Assembly (NCBI RefSeq): GCF_002266425.1
Contig: NZ_NPMN01000020.1
Span: 26,295-90,294, forward strand
Reading direction: 5' to 3'
DNA: 64,000 nucleotides
From: Tissierella sp. P1
Lineage (GTDB): Bacteria; Bacillota; Clostridia; Tissierellales; Tissierellaceae
Within the stretch, counting starts at the first letter, position 1; each line of letters opens with the position of its first letter. Below the pieces are notes generated by a model. It made no database searches. It saw only the letters and a list, made by a program, of their open reading frames with translations, and was not told the origin of the DNA. A program made the position numbers and the translations under genes. Shown here piece by piece: positions 37,466 to 48,843 of the stretch.

Positions 37466-38359
37466 ATGGATGTTTTCAGAGTATATGATTTAAATGGCTA
37501 TTTAGAAGGACTTAACAGATTATTTGATGTTGTTAGGATAGTAAATCCTATATCGAAGAAAGTTATTTATCAAAATGGAGAGGGAGAGACCATAATTCAT
37601 GGAGATGATTGCTATGAATTTTGGGAGAAAGGAAAGGTGTGTGATAATTGTATATCTGCCAGAGCATTTACAGAAAGAAAGAGTTTTACAAAAATTGAAT
37701 ACAAAGGTGATGGAGTATATATGGTTATGGCATCTCCAATTATATTTGGAGATGATATGTATATATTAGAGATACTGAAAGATCTTACTGAAACAGGGAT
37801 CGTGACAGGGTTAAGTGGATTAAGTCTCAAAGAATCTACAGATATTATAGCTAAGCTCAATGAAAAAGTTATGAAAGATGATTTAACGGGAGCATATAAT
37901 AGGCGATATATAAATGAAAAGTTGCCATCTGATATTTTTTATGCAGCAAGAAGCAATGAAAAAATTTCTGTTATTATGCTAGATATCGATTACTTCAAGG
38001 AAATAAATGATATCTATGGACATCTTGCTGGAGACTTAGTGCTAAAAGAAGTAACTAGTATAATAAAATCTAAAATTAGAAGAAATTATGACTGGGTTGC
38101 AAGATATGGAGGAGATGAATTTCTTATAGTTTTAAAAAATTCCGATAAAAAGGCATCTGATATGATTATAAAAGAAATTCAAATGGCATTAAGGAATAAG
38201 GTGATTAAATTTGATAATTATACAATTGGTTTAACCCTTAGCTTTGGGACCTATATAGTAGAACCAGGAACTAAGGATTTTGATGAAGTTCTCTATATAG
38301 TTGATAATAATTTAAATATGGCAAAAGAGTATGGGAAGGACAAAGTGATATCATCTTAG
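37466..38359 (+). CDS. PAS-like/GGDEF diguanylate cyclase
   Basis: 297 residues. The N-terminal PAS-like domain (about 1-110) contains KVCDNC, a CxxC pair that might bind metal or sense redox. The GGDEF domain (about 140-297) has DDLTGAYNRRY, LDIDYFKEINDIYGH and the active site YGGDEF. RNYD five residues earlier fits the RxxD inhibitory site, so product feedback is likely. It makes c-di-GMP from GTP in the cytoplasm. AGAGGAG lies in front. The AraC-GH39 gene follows by 29 nt, probably co-transcribed. Confidence 0.9.
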   Translation: MDVFRVYDLNGYLEGLNRLFDVVRIVNPISKKVIYQNGEGETIIHGDDCYEFWEKGKVCDNCISARAFTERKSFTKIEYKGDGVYMVMASPIIFGDDMYILEILKDLTETGIVTGLSGLSLKESTDIIAKLNEKVMKDDLTGAYNRRYINEKLPSDIFYAARSNEKISVIMLDIDYFKEINDIYGHLAGDLVLKEVTSIIKSKIRRNYDWVARYGGDEFLIVLKNSDKKASDMIIKEIQMALRNKVIKFDNYTIGLTLSFGTYIVEPGTKDFDEVLYIVDNNLNMAKEYGKDKVISS

Positions 38360-38388
38360 TATTGGGTGTAATGGAAGGTGGATTGAAT

Positions 38389-40944
38389 ATGGAATATTCA
38401 TATGAATTGGTGAGATCTAAAAAAGGAGTGCCATTTAAAATATTTATTCATAGTGTAAATAGACTGAAAATGCACTGGCATAGCCAAATGGAAATTATAC
38501 TAGTATTAAAGGGTTCTATTAATATCAGAATTGGGAGTGAATCTTATCTACTTAAAGAAAATGATTTAATTCTAGTAAATAGTAATGAAGTTCATAATAC
38601 GAGTAAAACTGCGGAGGATAATATTTTAATAGTGCTTCAAGTTAATTTAGATCATAATGTCCATTATTATCCTAAATTTAATGAAATGATATTTGACTGT
38701 AAATCCTTTACCTGTAATGAAGAGGAACAAGGAAAGTTCGATGCAATTAGAAGACATTTGGCTAAGATATTCTGGGAGATTAATAAAAAGAGAGAAGGAT
38801 ATCAGTTTATAGTAGGCAGTGAAATGAATTTATTGGGCTCCCATTTAATAAATAACTTCGAATACTCCTTTCTGGAAGATGAAAAGGTAGAGGCTATTCA
38901 CAAAAATATAGATAGACTCAGCAGTATTATAAAATATATAGATGAAAATTTTGAAGAGGGAGTAACACTTCAAGAAGTAGCTGATAATGAGAATCTCAAT
39001 GTTTATTATGTTTCTCATTTTATTAAGAAAAACTTAGGAATATCATTTCAAGAGTATATAAATAATAAAAGGTTGGATAAAGCTGTAGAATTACTAGTAA
39101 ATACGAATAAGACAGTAACTGAGATAGCCTTTGAAAGTGGATTTTCTAGCACAAAATCCCTGAATACTCTTTTCAACAAGACATATAATTCTTCACCTTC
39201 AGCATATAGAAAAGAAAAAACTAATTTAGATGATATAAGTCATACTGATATAGAAGGAGAAAAGATAAAAAGTAAAACCTATCTAGATGTTGATAGGACT
39301 GCAGCCTTTACAAAACTATTTAAATATTTAGAAATGGACTTAGAAATGAAAGAAAAGAAAACTCTAACACTAAAGGATTTCATTAGTATAGACACAAATC
39401 AGGATGGAATATACCATAATTTCTATTGGAAGAAACTTACGACATTTGGCAGGGCTGCAGAAGGATTAAGAAAAAATTGGCAAGACCAATTAAAGGAGCT
39501 TCAATCTCAAATAGGATTTGAATATATTAGATTTCACGGTATTTTCTCAGATGAAATGATGGTATACAACATAAATGATGATGGAAGTATAGCATATAAT
39601 TGGTCCTATATAGATGAACTATTTGACTTTTTTAAGGATGTCAATATCAAACCTTTTATTGAATTAGGTTTTATGCCTTCTGAAATAGCAAAATCTGATG
39701 AAACTATGTTTTGGTGGAGAGCAAATATATCTGGACCAAGGGACATAAAGCTATGGACGGATTTAATTAGAGAATTCATCAGACATTGTATAAATAGATA
39801 TGGTTTAAAGGAAGTTGAAACTTGGTATTTTGAGGTCTGGAATGAGCCGGACTTGGAACATGTTTTTTGGATTGGAGGAGAAGAAGAATATTTTAAGTTC
39901 TATAAAGAAACTGTATTAGCTATTAAATCTATTTCTAGGGAAATGAAGGTAGGAGGACCTTCTGTTACTTATCAAGTTATAAAGGATGGCAGATGGTTTG
40001 AAGACTTCTTAACATATTGTGATAGAAATAAAGTACCTCTGGATTTTGTTTCCTTGCATATTTATCCTGAAGATTTTTCATCTAAGCAAATGGTACAGGA
40101 TATAATGGTTAGAGCTAAGGCAGGAGAAGATATATTAAAATTAACATCATCATGGAAAGATATGAAAAGAATTTATTTTGATGAAAATCACACCTATGAT
40201 ACATTGAAATCTGTTCATAGCAAAATAAATCAATATTTGCCCTATAAACCTGAGATTCATATAACTGAGTGGAATTCTTCATCCTATGGAAGAAATTTTA
40301 TTCATGACACATGCTTCGAATCTGTTTTTATTATTAGAAATATTTTGAAATCTATAGACGAAGTAAATTCAATTGGATATTGGACGTTTACAGATATTAT
40401 GGAGGAAACAAAAGCTGGTATTTCCCAGTTTCATGGCGGTTTTGGCTTGATAAACAAAGATGGACTGAAAAAACCATCCTATTTTGCTTATTATCTATTA
40501 TCTAAATTAGGAGAAAAGATTATAGGGCAGGGTGAAGAATATATCGTAACTAAAAATGATGATGATGTTCAGATTTTAGCCTATAATTTTGCATATTTTG
40601 ATGAACTTTTTATGAATGGAGATACATCGGCACTAACTAATACTGAAAGATATCTGGTATATGAGGATAAGCCACCCAAGGAGGTAGGTTTCAATATTAT
40701 AGGGGTCTCAGGACATTATAAGGTTACGAGATATAAGTTAAATAGAGAACATGGATCTCCATTTGACGAATGGGTAAAGATGGGAGCTCCTGAAAATCTG
40801 ACAAAAGAAGAAATACAATATCTTAAGGGGAGAGCTAATCCCAAAATATCTGTAGAGTATATGGAGATAGGGGGAGAATACTCTGATAATTTATATATTC
40901 CAGTACATGGAGTGGAGCTTATAATACTAGAGAAGCAAACATAG
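38389..40944 (+). CDS. AraC-type regulator fused to GH39 glycosidase domain
   Basis: 851 residues. Residues 1-90 form a cupin (MHWHSQMEIILVLKG, then NEVHNT), about 175-275 an AraC double helix-turn-helix (TLQEVADNENLNVYYVSHF, then EIAFESGFSSTKSLNTLF). From about 310 the protein is a GH39 beta-xylosidase-like barrel: FEYIRFHGIFSDEM, acid/base glutamate in VWNEPDL near 484 and nucleophile glutamate in ITEWNSS near 625. There is no signal peptide, so it acts in the cytoplasm. The GH39 part may bind sugar to regulate the DNA-binding part, or hydrolyse it. The start 38389 has GGAAGGTGG well placed. Confidence 0.9.
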   Translation: MEYSYELVRSKKGVPFKIFIHSVNRLKMHWHSQMEIILVLKGSINIRIGSESYLLKENDLILVNSNEVHNTSKTAEDNILIVLQVNLDHNVHYYPKFNEMIFDCKSFTCNEEEQGKFDAIRRHLAKIFWEINKKREGYQFIVGSEMNLLGSHLINNFEYSFLEDEKVEAIHKNIDRLSSIIKYIDENFEEGVTLQEVADNENLNVYYVSHFIKKNLGISFQEYINNKRLDKAVELLVNTNKTVTEIAFESGFSSTKSLNTLFNKTYNSSPSAYRKEKTNLDDISHTDIEGEKIKSKTYLDVDRTAAFTKLFKYLEMDLEMKEKKTLTLKDFISIDTNQDGIYHNFYWKKLTTFGRAAEGLRKNWQDQLKELQSQIGFEYIRFHGIFSDEMMVYNINDDGSIAYNWSYIDELFDFFKDVNIKPFIELGFMPSEIAKSDETMFWWRANISGPRDIKLWTDLIREFIRHCINRYGLKEVETWYFEVWNEPDLEHVFWIGGEEEYFKFYKETVLAIKSISREMKVGGPSVTYQVIKDGRWFEDFLTYCDRNKVPLDFVSLHIYPEDFSSKQMVQDIMVRAKAGEDILKLTSSWKDMKRIYFDENHTYDTLKSVHSKINQYLPYKPEIHITEWNSSSYGRNFIHDTCFESVFIIRNILKSIDEVNSIGYWTFTDIMEETKAGISQFHGGFGLINKDGLKKPSYFAYYLLSKLGEKIIGQGEEYIVTKNDDDVQILAYNFAYFDELFMNGDTSALTNTERYLVYEDKPPKEVGFNIIGVSGHYKVTRYKLNREHGSPFDEWVKMGAPENLTKEEIQYLKGRANPKISVEYMEIGGEYSDNLYIPVHGVELIILEKQT

Positions 40945-40965
40945 TTGGAGGTGAACATTACTGTT

Positions 40966-42173
40966 ATGGATGTGTTCTTAGCTCGACAACCTATTTTTGA
41001 TTCTGACAAAAGGTTAGTGCTTATGAAATTTTATATAGAAGTGGACTCGTAAACAATTTTGATGGAATTGACGGAGATGAGGCTTCTAGGGAAGTAATCT
41101 TTAATACATTTCAGACCTTTGGTATTGAAAACTTAACAAATGCAAAGCCAGTATTTATCAATTTTACAGAGAGTTTAATAAATGACGAAACAGCCACACT
41201 TTTTTCTAAGGACCTTCTTGTGGTAGAAATACTAGAGGATGTACTACCCAGTGAGCAGGTCATAGAAAATAGTAAATCCCTAAAAGAAATGGGATATAAA
41301 ATTGCATTAGATGATTTTATATATAAACCAGAATATGAAGAGTTAATAGAATTAGCAGATATAGTAAAAATTGATTTTTTGCTATCAGATAAAGAAGAAA
41401 TCAAGAGACTTAGTAGAGATTTAAAGAAGCGAAATATAGAACTATTAGCAGAAAAGGTTGAAACCCGAGAAGATTTTGAATATGCAAAAAAACTTGGATT
41501 CTCTTTATTCCAAGGATTTTTCTTTAGTAAACCAGAAATAGTGATATCAAAAAAGATACAGCCAATTAAAGCTACTTGCTTGCAATTGGTTAGCAAAGTA
41601 AATGAAAAAGAAATAGATTTTGGTAAAATTGCCAATATAGTATCCATGGATTTGTCATTGACCTACAATCTACTAAAATTAGTGAATTCTGCAGCATTTG
41701 GATTTAGATATAGGATTAAATCAGTTAAACATGCTGTAGTAGCACTTGGAGAAAGAGAAATAAAAAAGTGGATATATCTTGTCGTAGTAAATACTATAGG
41801 AGAAGATGAGCCAGACGAACTAACTAGATTATCACTCATCAGAGCTAGATTTGCTGAATTAATAGCAATCAATACTAGATACAAGAAACAATCAGAGGAG
41901 ATGTTCTTACTAGGATTATTCTCGTTGCTAGATGTTATTTTAAGAAGACCTATTAGTGAAGTGCTAGATGAAGTAAAAGCATCAAATGTGATAAAAGCGG
42001 CTTTAATAGATGGAAATGGGGAAATTGGGATCATATATAAAATGATAATAGCTTATGAAAAAGCAGAATGGGATGAGGTTCTTTTATATGCAGAAAGTTT
42101 AGATATTGACTGCTATTTAATTGTTAAGGCATATATGGATGCATTGCTATGGTACAACAAATTGGTAGGATAA
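40966..42173 (+). pseudogene. EAL-HDOD (YuxH-type) signalling protein, frameshifted
   Basis: Translation from ATG 40966 reads MDVFLARQPIFDSDKRL, the typical YuxH-family start. It then meets a stop, while the -1 frame continues as AYEILYRSGLVNNFDG to 42173. One missing base at about 41014-41018 explains this. The EAL half keeps INFTESL, VVEILED, IALDDF, VKIDF, AEKVET and QGFFFSKPE, so c-di-GMP binding or hydrolysis is possible. The second half is HDOD (DLSLTYNLLKLVNSAAFGFR). It ends a three-gene run with the GGDEF and AraC-GH39 genes. GGAGGTG lies ahead of the start. Confidence 0.85.
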
Positions 42174-42247
42174 AGTATTTATATTTTAGAACAGCAAAAA
42201 AAGGTATAAATTTCAACAAAATTGACATATATATGAAATTTATAATG

Positions 42248-42269
42248 ACATATCATAAGAATGATATGT
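42248..42269. promoter_or_regulatory. Perfect 9-bp inverted repeat before the adhesin gene
   Basis: ACATATCAT and ATGATATGT enclose AAGA, 27 nt ahead of the adhesin start and just after TATAAT. Its place in the leader fits an operator or an mRNA hairpin. No riboswitch motif is seen in this leader. Confidence 0.4.
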
Positions 42270-42296
42270 TGAAAAATAAAGAAAGGGGGAAGATAT

Positions 42297-45200
42297 ATGA
42301 AGAAAAGTAAAACAAGAGTGGTACTCATGGTTGCGTTAGCTATGTTGTTACAGATAATCGGGCCTGCAGCACAATCAGTCTATGCTGAGATAGCAAAAGG
42401 ACCTTTTTCAATGACAGAGAGACCAATAGGTGAAGATGGCATAGCAAGATTAGACTGGGAATTTGCTCTGGATTCTAATAATAGAGTAGTAGAATATACC
42501 TATATTGGTAGCTTTACTTTGGAAAACAAAGTGCCAGAAACTGACTTAATAGCAGAAGATGATGAAGAAACAGTAATAGGAAGTTACAGTATATCTACAG
42601 ATGGAGAAGTGACTGTAAAAATCAACCGAGATCTATATGAAGGTTTAGAAGATAAGGAAGAAGAAACATCTACAGTTCCAGAAGATGAAACAGAAGAAAC
42701 AGATGATACAGAAGTAGAAGATACACTTACAGAGAAAGAGAATGAAGAATTACAAGAAGAAAAAGTAGAAGGTGAAGAAGCCTCAGATGGAGAAGAAACA
42801 CCTAGTGAGGGACGAGAGCCTACTATATTAGAAAATGAAGAAATTAGCTTCATAGGAAAGACATCCGCTATGCTAGCATCTGCAACAGATAATCTAGGAG
42901 ATTTATTTGTAGGGGATGAAGAAGCAAAGGTAGTAAAATTCACTGGAACTATGGAAGTTGGAGGTGCTAGTGAGAAGGTTAAACCTACTATAATGGCTAG
43001 ACTTGGGGTGACTAGTGAGGGTAATGATCTAGGAGAGATATTTGAGTTTGAATTCTTCAGACTTGGTGGAAAAGATGGTACTAATATTAATGAGGGTGAA
43101 ATAATAGAGATAGGGCCTGATACCATAGTAACACTTGGATACAAATGGGATACACAAGGACTTGATGCAAAAAATGGAGATACGGCAACTATACAGTTAC
43201 CAGATGTGTTTAAAGCCATGGATATAACAACTCCTCAAAATATAATAGTTGAGGGAACTATTGTTGGAACGTATACTATCATTGGTAGTGAACTAAGGTT
43301 TATATTCAACGAAAACATTGAAATAGCAGAGACTAAAAATGGTTTCGTAAACCTTGGATTAGAGTTTAACCTAGAAAAATTTGAAGAAAATATAGAGCAA
43401 GAGATTGAATTCAATGATAAGAAAAATACAACTCTAAAGGTAATAGCAAAACCAAGCGGAGATATAAGGGGCATAGATAAAGAAGGTCATCCAGATAAAA
43501 AACATGATGCAAAGGAGATCACATGGACTATAGATATTATCAATACTAGTGATAAGGAGATAACAAATGCAACGGTAAAAGACATAATTCCAGATGGATT
43601 AGGTTCACCAAGAGATTTCAAAGTAAATGAACTAATTATAGGGCTTGAAGGAGATAAATCTCTTGGCAGTTCAGTCACAGTAGCACCAAATATGATTGAT
43701 AATGAATTTAGTATTGGATTTAACAATATAGCACCATATAAAGGCTATAGGATTGTGTATACCACTACAATTGAAGATTATTCCAAAGACACCTTTACAA
43801 ATGATGCAACTTTTAGTATGATGATAAAGAACTATCAGCAGATGCTACAGTGGGTGGATTTACAAGAAGTAATCCTATAGAAAAAGATGGCTGGCGAGTT
43901 GGCAATACTGATGAAATTGAATGGCGTATATATGTAAATAAATCTGGCAATGAAATAAAAGATGCTAAAGTTGAGGATAATTTGCCAGAAGGATTGAAGA
44001 TTGTAGAAGGTACTATAGAAGTTTATAGAAATGGTACTAAAATAAATGATGGAAGTATTGAGACAACAGGATTTCCAATAGAATTAGGGGATTTAGCATC
44101 AACTGATGAGTATGAAATAAGATTTAAAACAAGTATTGATTATTCAGATGTAAATGGTGGAGATTATCAAAAAAATAATGAATTTACTAATAAAACTGAA
44201 CTATATAGTGGAGAAGCCAAAGTAGGAAATGCAGAGAAACAGGTTGATATAGTAAGAGATCCTATTCTTAAAAAAGTAGGTAAATCCAATGTAGATTATG
44301 ATAATAAAACTCTTACTTGGACTGTTCATGTAAATGAAGCTGGACACCCACTAAGTAATGTAGTCTTAACAGACTATATACCAAAAGGATTGAGTATCAA
44401 AGCAGAGGATATCACTATCGCTGGTATGACTGCCGAAAATATAACAATAACTCCTATCACTGATGGAGTGCACAAGGATAAAACAGAGGTTAAGATAGAA
44501 TTAGGTGATATAGGTACAGAAAAGATTACAGTAACCTATACAACCAAAATTGAAGATTTTACAATAAATGGGTTTAGCAATATTGCAGGATTGACAGGGA
44601 TTGGTGTTGGGGAAGGTGGAACGATAAATCCTGTACCAATCAATCCACCGGCTAATAGCTTTGGTAAAAGCTTTAAATCTGTAGACTATAATGCTAAGAC
44701 CATGAATTGGGAACTTAGGGTTAATCCAATAAGAGAAGCGATAAATGAACTAGAAATAGAGGATACCTTCCCAAGTAGAGGGTTAATATTGTTGCCTGAT
44801 TCGGTAATAGTTAAAGTTGAGGGAACAGGAGGAAGAACTTTTGCTAAAGGTACAGATTATACTCTTGAACCTCGAGAAGATGGCTATCACAAGGGCTTTA
44901 TTATTAAGCTTAAGGAATCCGCATTACCATTAAATAATATTTTGTCGATAACTTATACAACTTCCTATGACCCAGAAGCAGAAATTGAAGGTAATACACC
45001 AGAGCCTAATGATAACATCGATGAAACTTATAGAAACAAAGCTAAATTCACATGGGAAACAATAAATGGTAATTCCGGCTCAATAGAAAGGGATGCATCT
45101 CATAAGGTTAGACAAGATTCTTGGAATAGTGGTAAGAAGGAAGGTCAATTAATACATTTTGATAGTGGAGTAAAGAAAAATGGCTGGATTAGTGGTACTG

Positions 45201-47713
45201 AGAGAAAGACAGCTTGGCAGCTATATATTAACTATCAAAAACAAAATCTTGGAACCGGTGTTAAAGTTATCGATACTTTAGCTTATGATGGAACCATTGA
45301 TGAGGATAGTATAGAAGTATTCGTTTATGACGTAAATTCTGGTGGAACCACTACGAACACAGGAACAAAGTTGGATGCTAGTAATTATACAGTTGTCGTT
45401 GATGATAAGACATTTATCTTAACCTTCAATAATGATTTCGAAGTAAAAGAAAGATATGTAATAGAATTTACAACCACAGTACCTGATGTATCAGAAGCGA
45501 AATATATTAACAACGCTACAGTCAAAGTTGGAGGAAAGGACTATGATTATTCTGCAACAATTGACTATAGTAAGCACAACGATTTCCTAGAAAAAGGAGC
45601 AGTTGGTGTAAAGGATAAGAAGGTGTTTACAGGAGATGAAGTTAACTGGGAAGTTAATGTTAATGAAAGTCTATCAATAATCAAAGATGCAAAGATAGTT
45701 GACACCATGAGTCCAGGACTTGTATATGTAGGAGATAGCCTTGAAATCTTTAGATTAGAAGGTTCAACTGAGGTTAAATTAATCAAGGGTACAGATTATA
45801 ACCTTGATGTAAATACAGATGCTGACGAAACAGTTCTAACCATAGACTTTGTCAAAGACGTTGAAAATATCTTGATACTAAGATACAAAACTATTGTAAC
45901 AAAAACAGATGGAGAAGTATTCAATAATGTAGAATTTGCTGGAACAGGTATTGAGAAAAAGACCATACCAGTTGAAAAACTAAAAGTAAGACAATTCTCT
46001 GATGCAGGTGGAGAGTGGGATCCAAATAGAGGAGCATTAAGGATCACTAAAGTAGATTCAGAGGAAAACGAAGTTATAACTAGCAGTGAAGCTACATTTA
46101 CACTATGGTACGATTTAAATGGCAAAAGAATTCAATTTGGTGATGCAGAGTATACTACTGAAAGTGGTATATTAACTATAGGAAACCTACCTTTTAGAAC
46201 CTACTATTTAAGAGAAGAAGTAGCACCAAATGGATATGTTAGATCAGAAGAAGAAATGGAAATAGTAGTAAATAAGGCATATGATAAAAACGAAGAGAAT
46301 ATTGCAGTAGGAAGCTTTGAAAATACCAAAGAAAAAATAGAAGTAAAAGGAACCAAAGTATGGAACGGCGGAGCAGATCCAAGACCAACAACATGGTTTA
46401 AACTATACAGACAAATAGGTACTGAAGAAGCAGTAGAAGTACTAGGTGCAGGAATCAAAGAACTTTCAAATGGTATAACAGAGGTGACTTGGGAAAACTT
46501 AGACAAAACCAATATTGACGGTACACAATATATTTACTCTGTTAAAGAAGTGAATGAACAAGGTGAAGATTCTTCCCCTGAAAACTATGTAAAAGCAGAG
46601 AATGGTCTAGAGGTAACCAATCATTATGTTAGTCCTACAGATGCAAGTGCTAGAGCAATTAAGAAATGGGACGGCGGAGAAAACCCAAGACCAACAATAT
46701 GGTTCAAGCTATATAGACAAATAGGTAGTGAAGAAGCTGCAGAAGTGCCAGGTTCTGAAATCAAAGAATTGCTAGATGGCACAACAGAAGTAGTTTGGAC
46801 TGGTCTTACAAAGACGGATGAAAAGGGAAATAAATATATCTTTAGTGTAAAAGAAGTAGATAAAGATGGTAATGACTTTGAACCAGAAGATTATAAAAAG
46901 GCAGAATCTGGTCTGAAGGTAATGAACATCTATACTAAGACTTCAGTTACAGGCAAAAAGGTGTGGATTGGCGGACCAAGGATAAAGCCGACTATAGAAT
47001 TGCAGCTATACAAAGATGGTGAACCGTTTGGTGTACCAGTGAAATTAGAAGACGGAAAAACAGAATATACTTGGGATGAATTAGACAGGATGGATATTGA
47101 TGGAAATGAATACGAGTATACCATAGACGAGGTTAAAGTACCAAGTGGATATAGAAAATCAATATCAGAAGATGGTCTAACAATAACTAACAGATATATA
47201 CCACCAGTAGACCCAGACCCAGAAAAACCAATAGATCCAAAACCGCCGGTGGATCCGGACCCAGAAAAACCAACAGATCCAGAACCACCAACAAAACCAC
47301 CAGTGGATCCAGAGAAACCTGTTGAACCTGAGAAACCAGTAGATCCAGAAAAACCAACAGAACCAACAGAACCTACTGAACCAACAGAGCCTACAGATCC
47401 AACGGAGCCAACAGAACCAGAGGAGCCTGAAATACCAATAGTTATTACACCTCCTAAAGGTGGAATTGTTGAGTTTGATAAAGATGGCAAATGGAAATAT
47501 ACTCCAAATCCAGGTTTTACGGGTAAAGATAGCTTTGTCATAAAACATCCAGATGGAACAGAGGAATTGATAGAAATAGACGTAGAAGCTCCATTAGGTG
47601 GGATAGAAAAAGAAACCTTACCAAAGACAGGGCAAGCTAATTCAATATTAATGTATCTTGCAGGATTATTCTTCATAGTAGTAGGAATAATTCTAAGAAA
47701 AAAGATAGCATAA
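42297..47713 (+). pseudogene. Giant LPXTG surface adhesin, one frameshift
   Basis: With one base restored near 43814-43819 the two frames give about 1805 residues. A signal peptide (ends SVYA) is followed by an acidic Glu/Thr-rich stretch, then about six repeats of roughly 110-130 residues of the collagen-binding/DUF11 type (WTVHVNEAGHPLSNVVLTDYIP). Next come an SpaA-like domain (near 1244-1340), three CnaB-type repeats starting KVWNGG, KKWDGG, KVWIGG (1348-1635), a Pro/Glu/Thr-rich stalk, an Ig-like domain and LPKTG (47618-47632) with a membrane tail and RKK. It is sortase-anchored to the wall; no sortase gene is in the window. Ligand unknown. Confidence 0.88.
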
Positions 47714-47720
47714 CAAACTA

Positions 47721-47751
47721 AGGCAGAGAATATTCATATTCTCTGCTTTTT
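47721..47751 (+). terminator. Terminator of the adhesin gene
   Basis: GCAGAGAATAT and ATATTCTCTGC pair around TC, followed by a T run. Confidence 0.88.
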
Positions 47752-47913
47752 GTACGTAATAAACATTAGTTTTAAACAATGGAATTTGGGTATATAATGG
47801 ATATAAAATTATATAAAAATTTCAAATAAGTAGGACAAAATTCCTATTCACTTAAATAAAATAATATGGTAAACTATAGAAAATAAATATAATTTATTGG
47901 TGCTTTCCACCGA

Positions 47914-47990
47914 TAAAGGCAAATCTAGTGAAAGCTAGAGACGCAAAGCTAAAGGGCCTTCCTTAGAAATAAGATGGCAGCCAGTTACCG
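47914..47990 (+). promoter_or_regulatory. c-di-GMP-I (GEMM) riboswitch
   Basis: The core motifs of the GEMM-I aptamer are in order: GGCAAA (47918-47923), a stem capped by a GAAA tetraloop (47930-47933), GACGCAAAG (47940-47948), a second stem with a tetraloop receptor-like CCTTAG/AGATGG pair, and GTTACC (47984-47989). The ribosome binding site AAAGGAG follows at once (47991-47997). No terminator lies between aptamer and gene. CTTTCC (47903-47908) can pair with GGAGAG (47994-47999), so control at translation is likely; whether it is on or off is not clear. Confidence 0.93.
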
Positions 47991-48005
47991 AAAGGAGAGT
48001 TTTTT

Positions 48006-48794
48006 ATGTTCAAAAAACATAGGATTATACTCTTACTAGTTATCACTTTATTACTATTCTCAGCAGTAGCTCAAGCAGCTGATGATTATATTGATAAATC
48101 CCAAATAAATAGTGGAGTAATAAAAATCAACAATAATAATGGCAAGGTTGGAGCAGTAAGAGTTAGCAAAGGCAGTACAAGCTATGATTATATATTAAAA
48201 GGAAACGATACTATACCTTTACAACTTGGAAATGGTGAATACACTATATTGGTATTAGAAAGTGTAGGGGGAAATAAGTTCAAGCAAATTGCAAAGGAAA
48301 CTATTGCACTAAAATCAGTAGATTCAAATGAAATATATTTACAATCTATTCAAATGATCAATTGGAATAACGATATGGATGCCATAAAAAAGGCAAAGGA
48401 ACTAACTAAAAACGCTAAAAATGATAAGGAAAAGGTAGAAGTTATTTACAACTATATCATAACTAATATAAGCTATGATAATGATAAGGCAAGTAATTTA
48501 AGTTCCAATTATATACCAAAAATAGATGAAACATTGAAATCACAAACAGGAATATGTTATGATTATGCATCTTTATTGGCAGGAATGCTTAGATCTGTAG
48601 GAGTGCCTACTAAATTAGTTATGGGACGTAAGAATGATATTAAAGAATATCATGCATGGAACCAAGTATATTTGGCAGATAACAATGAATGGGTTAATAT
48701 AGATACAACGTATGATGCTGGACTTAAAAAAGGGAATGCAGCTACTACTATGATAAAAGATGAAAAAGATTATAAAATAGAAAAAGAATATTAA
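48006..48794 (+). CDS. Secreted transglutaminase-like protein under c-di-GMP control
   Basis: 262 residues with a signal peptide ending AQA (about residue 24). The C-terminal half is a transglutaminase-like fold: catalytic Cys in QTGICYDYASLLAGMLRSVG, His in EYHAWNQVY, Asp in NIDTTYD. The N-terminal part is a beta-rich domain of unknown role. Such secreted proteins act as cysteine peptidases or crosslinkers in or on the wall. The gene is directly governed by the GEMM-I riboswitch, so c-di-GMP level should set its output. It is single, with a terminator behind. Confidence 0.88.
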   Translation: MFKKHRIILLLVITLLLFSAVAQAADDYIDKSQINSGVIKINNNNGKVGAVRVSKGSTSYDYILKGNDTIPLQLGNGEYTILVLESVGGNKFKQIAKETIALKSVDSNEIYLQSIQMINWNNDMDAIKKAKELTKNAKNDKEKVEVIYNYIITNISYDNDKASNLSSNYIPKIDETLKSQTGICYDYASLLAGMLRSVGVPTKLVMGRKNDIKEYHAWNQVYLADNNEWVNIDTTYDAGLKKGNAATTMIKDEKDYKIEKEY

Positions 48795-48797
48795 AAT

Positions 48798-48833
48798 AAA
48801 AAGGGAACTTATCATTGATAAGATCCCTTTTTT
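48798..48833. terminator. Bidirectional terminator
   Basis: AAAAAGGGA and TCCCTTTTTT enclose an inner CTTATC/GATAAG stem. It serves the transglutaminase gene and the convergent ABC permease gene. Confidence 0.85.
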
Positions 48834-48843
48834 AGATATTATA

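Noticed and set aside
42174..42296. A c-di-GMP riboswitch before the adhesin
   Set aside because: The GACGCAAAG core and tetraloop stem are absent from this leader; only the inverted repeat is present.
42584..43219. A 211-codon minus-strand ORF rich in serine opposite the adhesin
   Set aside because: It is the mirror of the Glu/Thr-rich repeats on the plus strand. It has no ribosome binding site and no recognisable domain.
46930..47676. A minus-strand Gly/Ser-rich repetitive ORF, and a Trp/Phe-rich one overlapping it
   Set aside because: Both arise from the Pro-Glu-Thr codon repeats of the adhesin stalk read backwards; composition is that of an antisense shadow.
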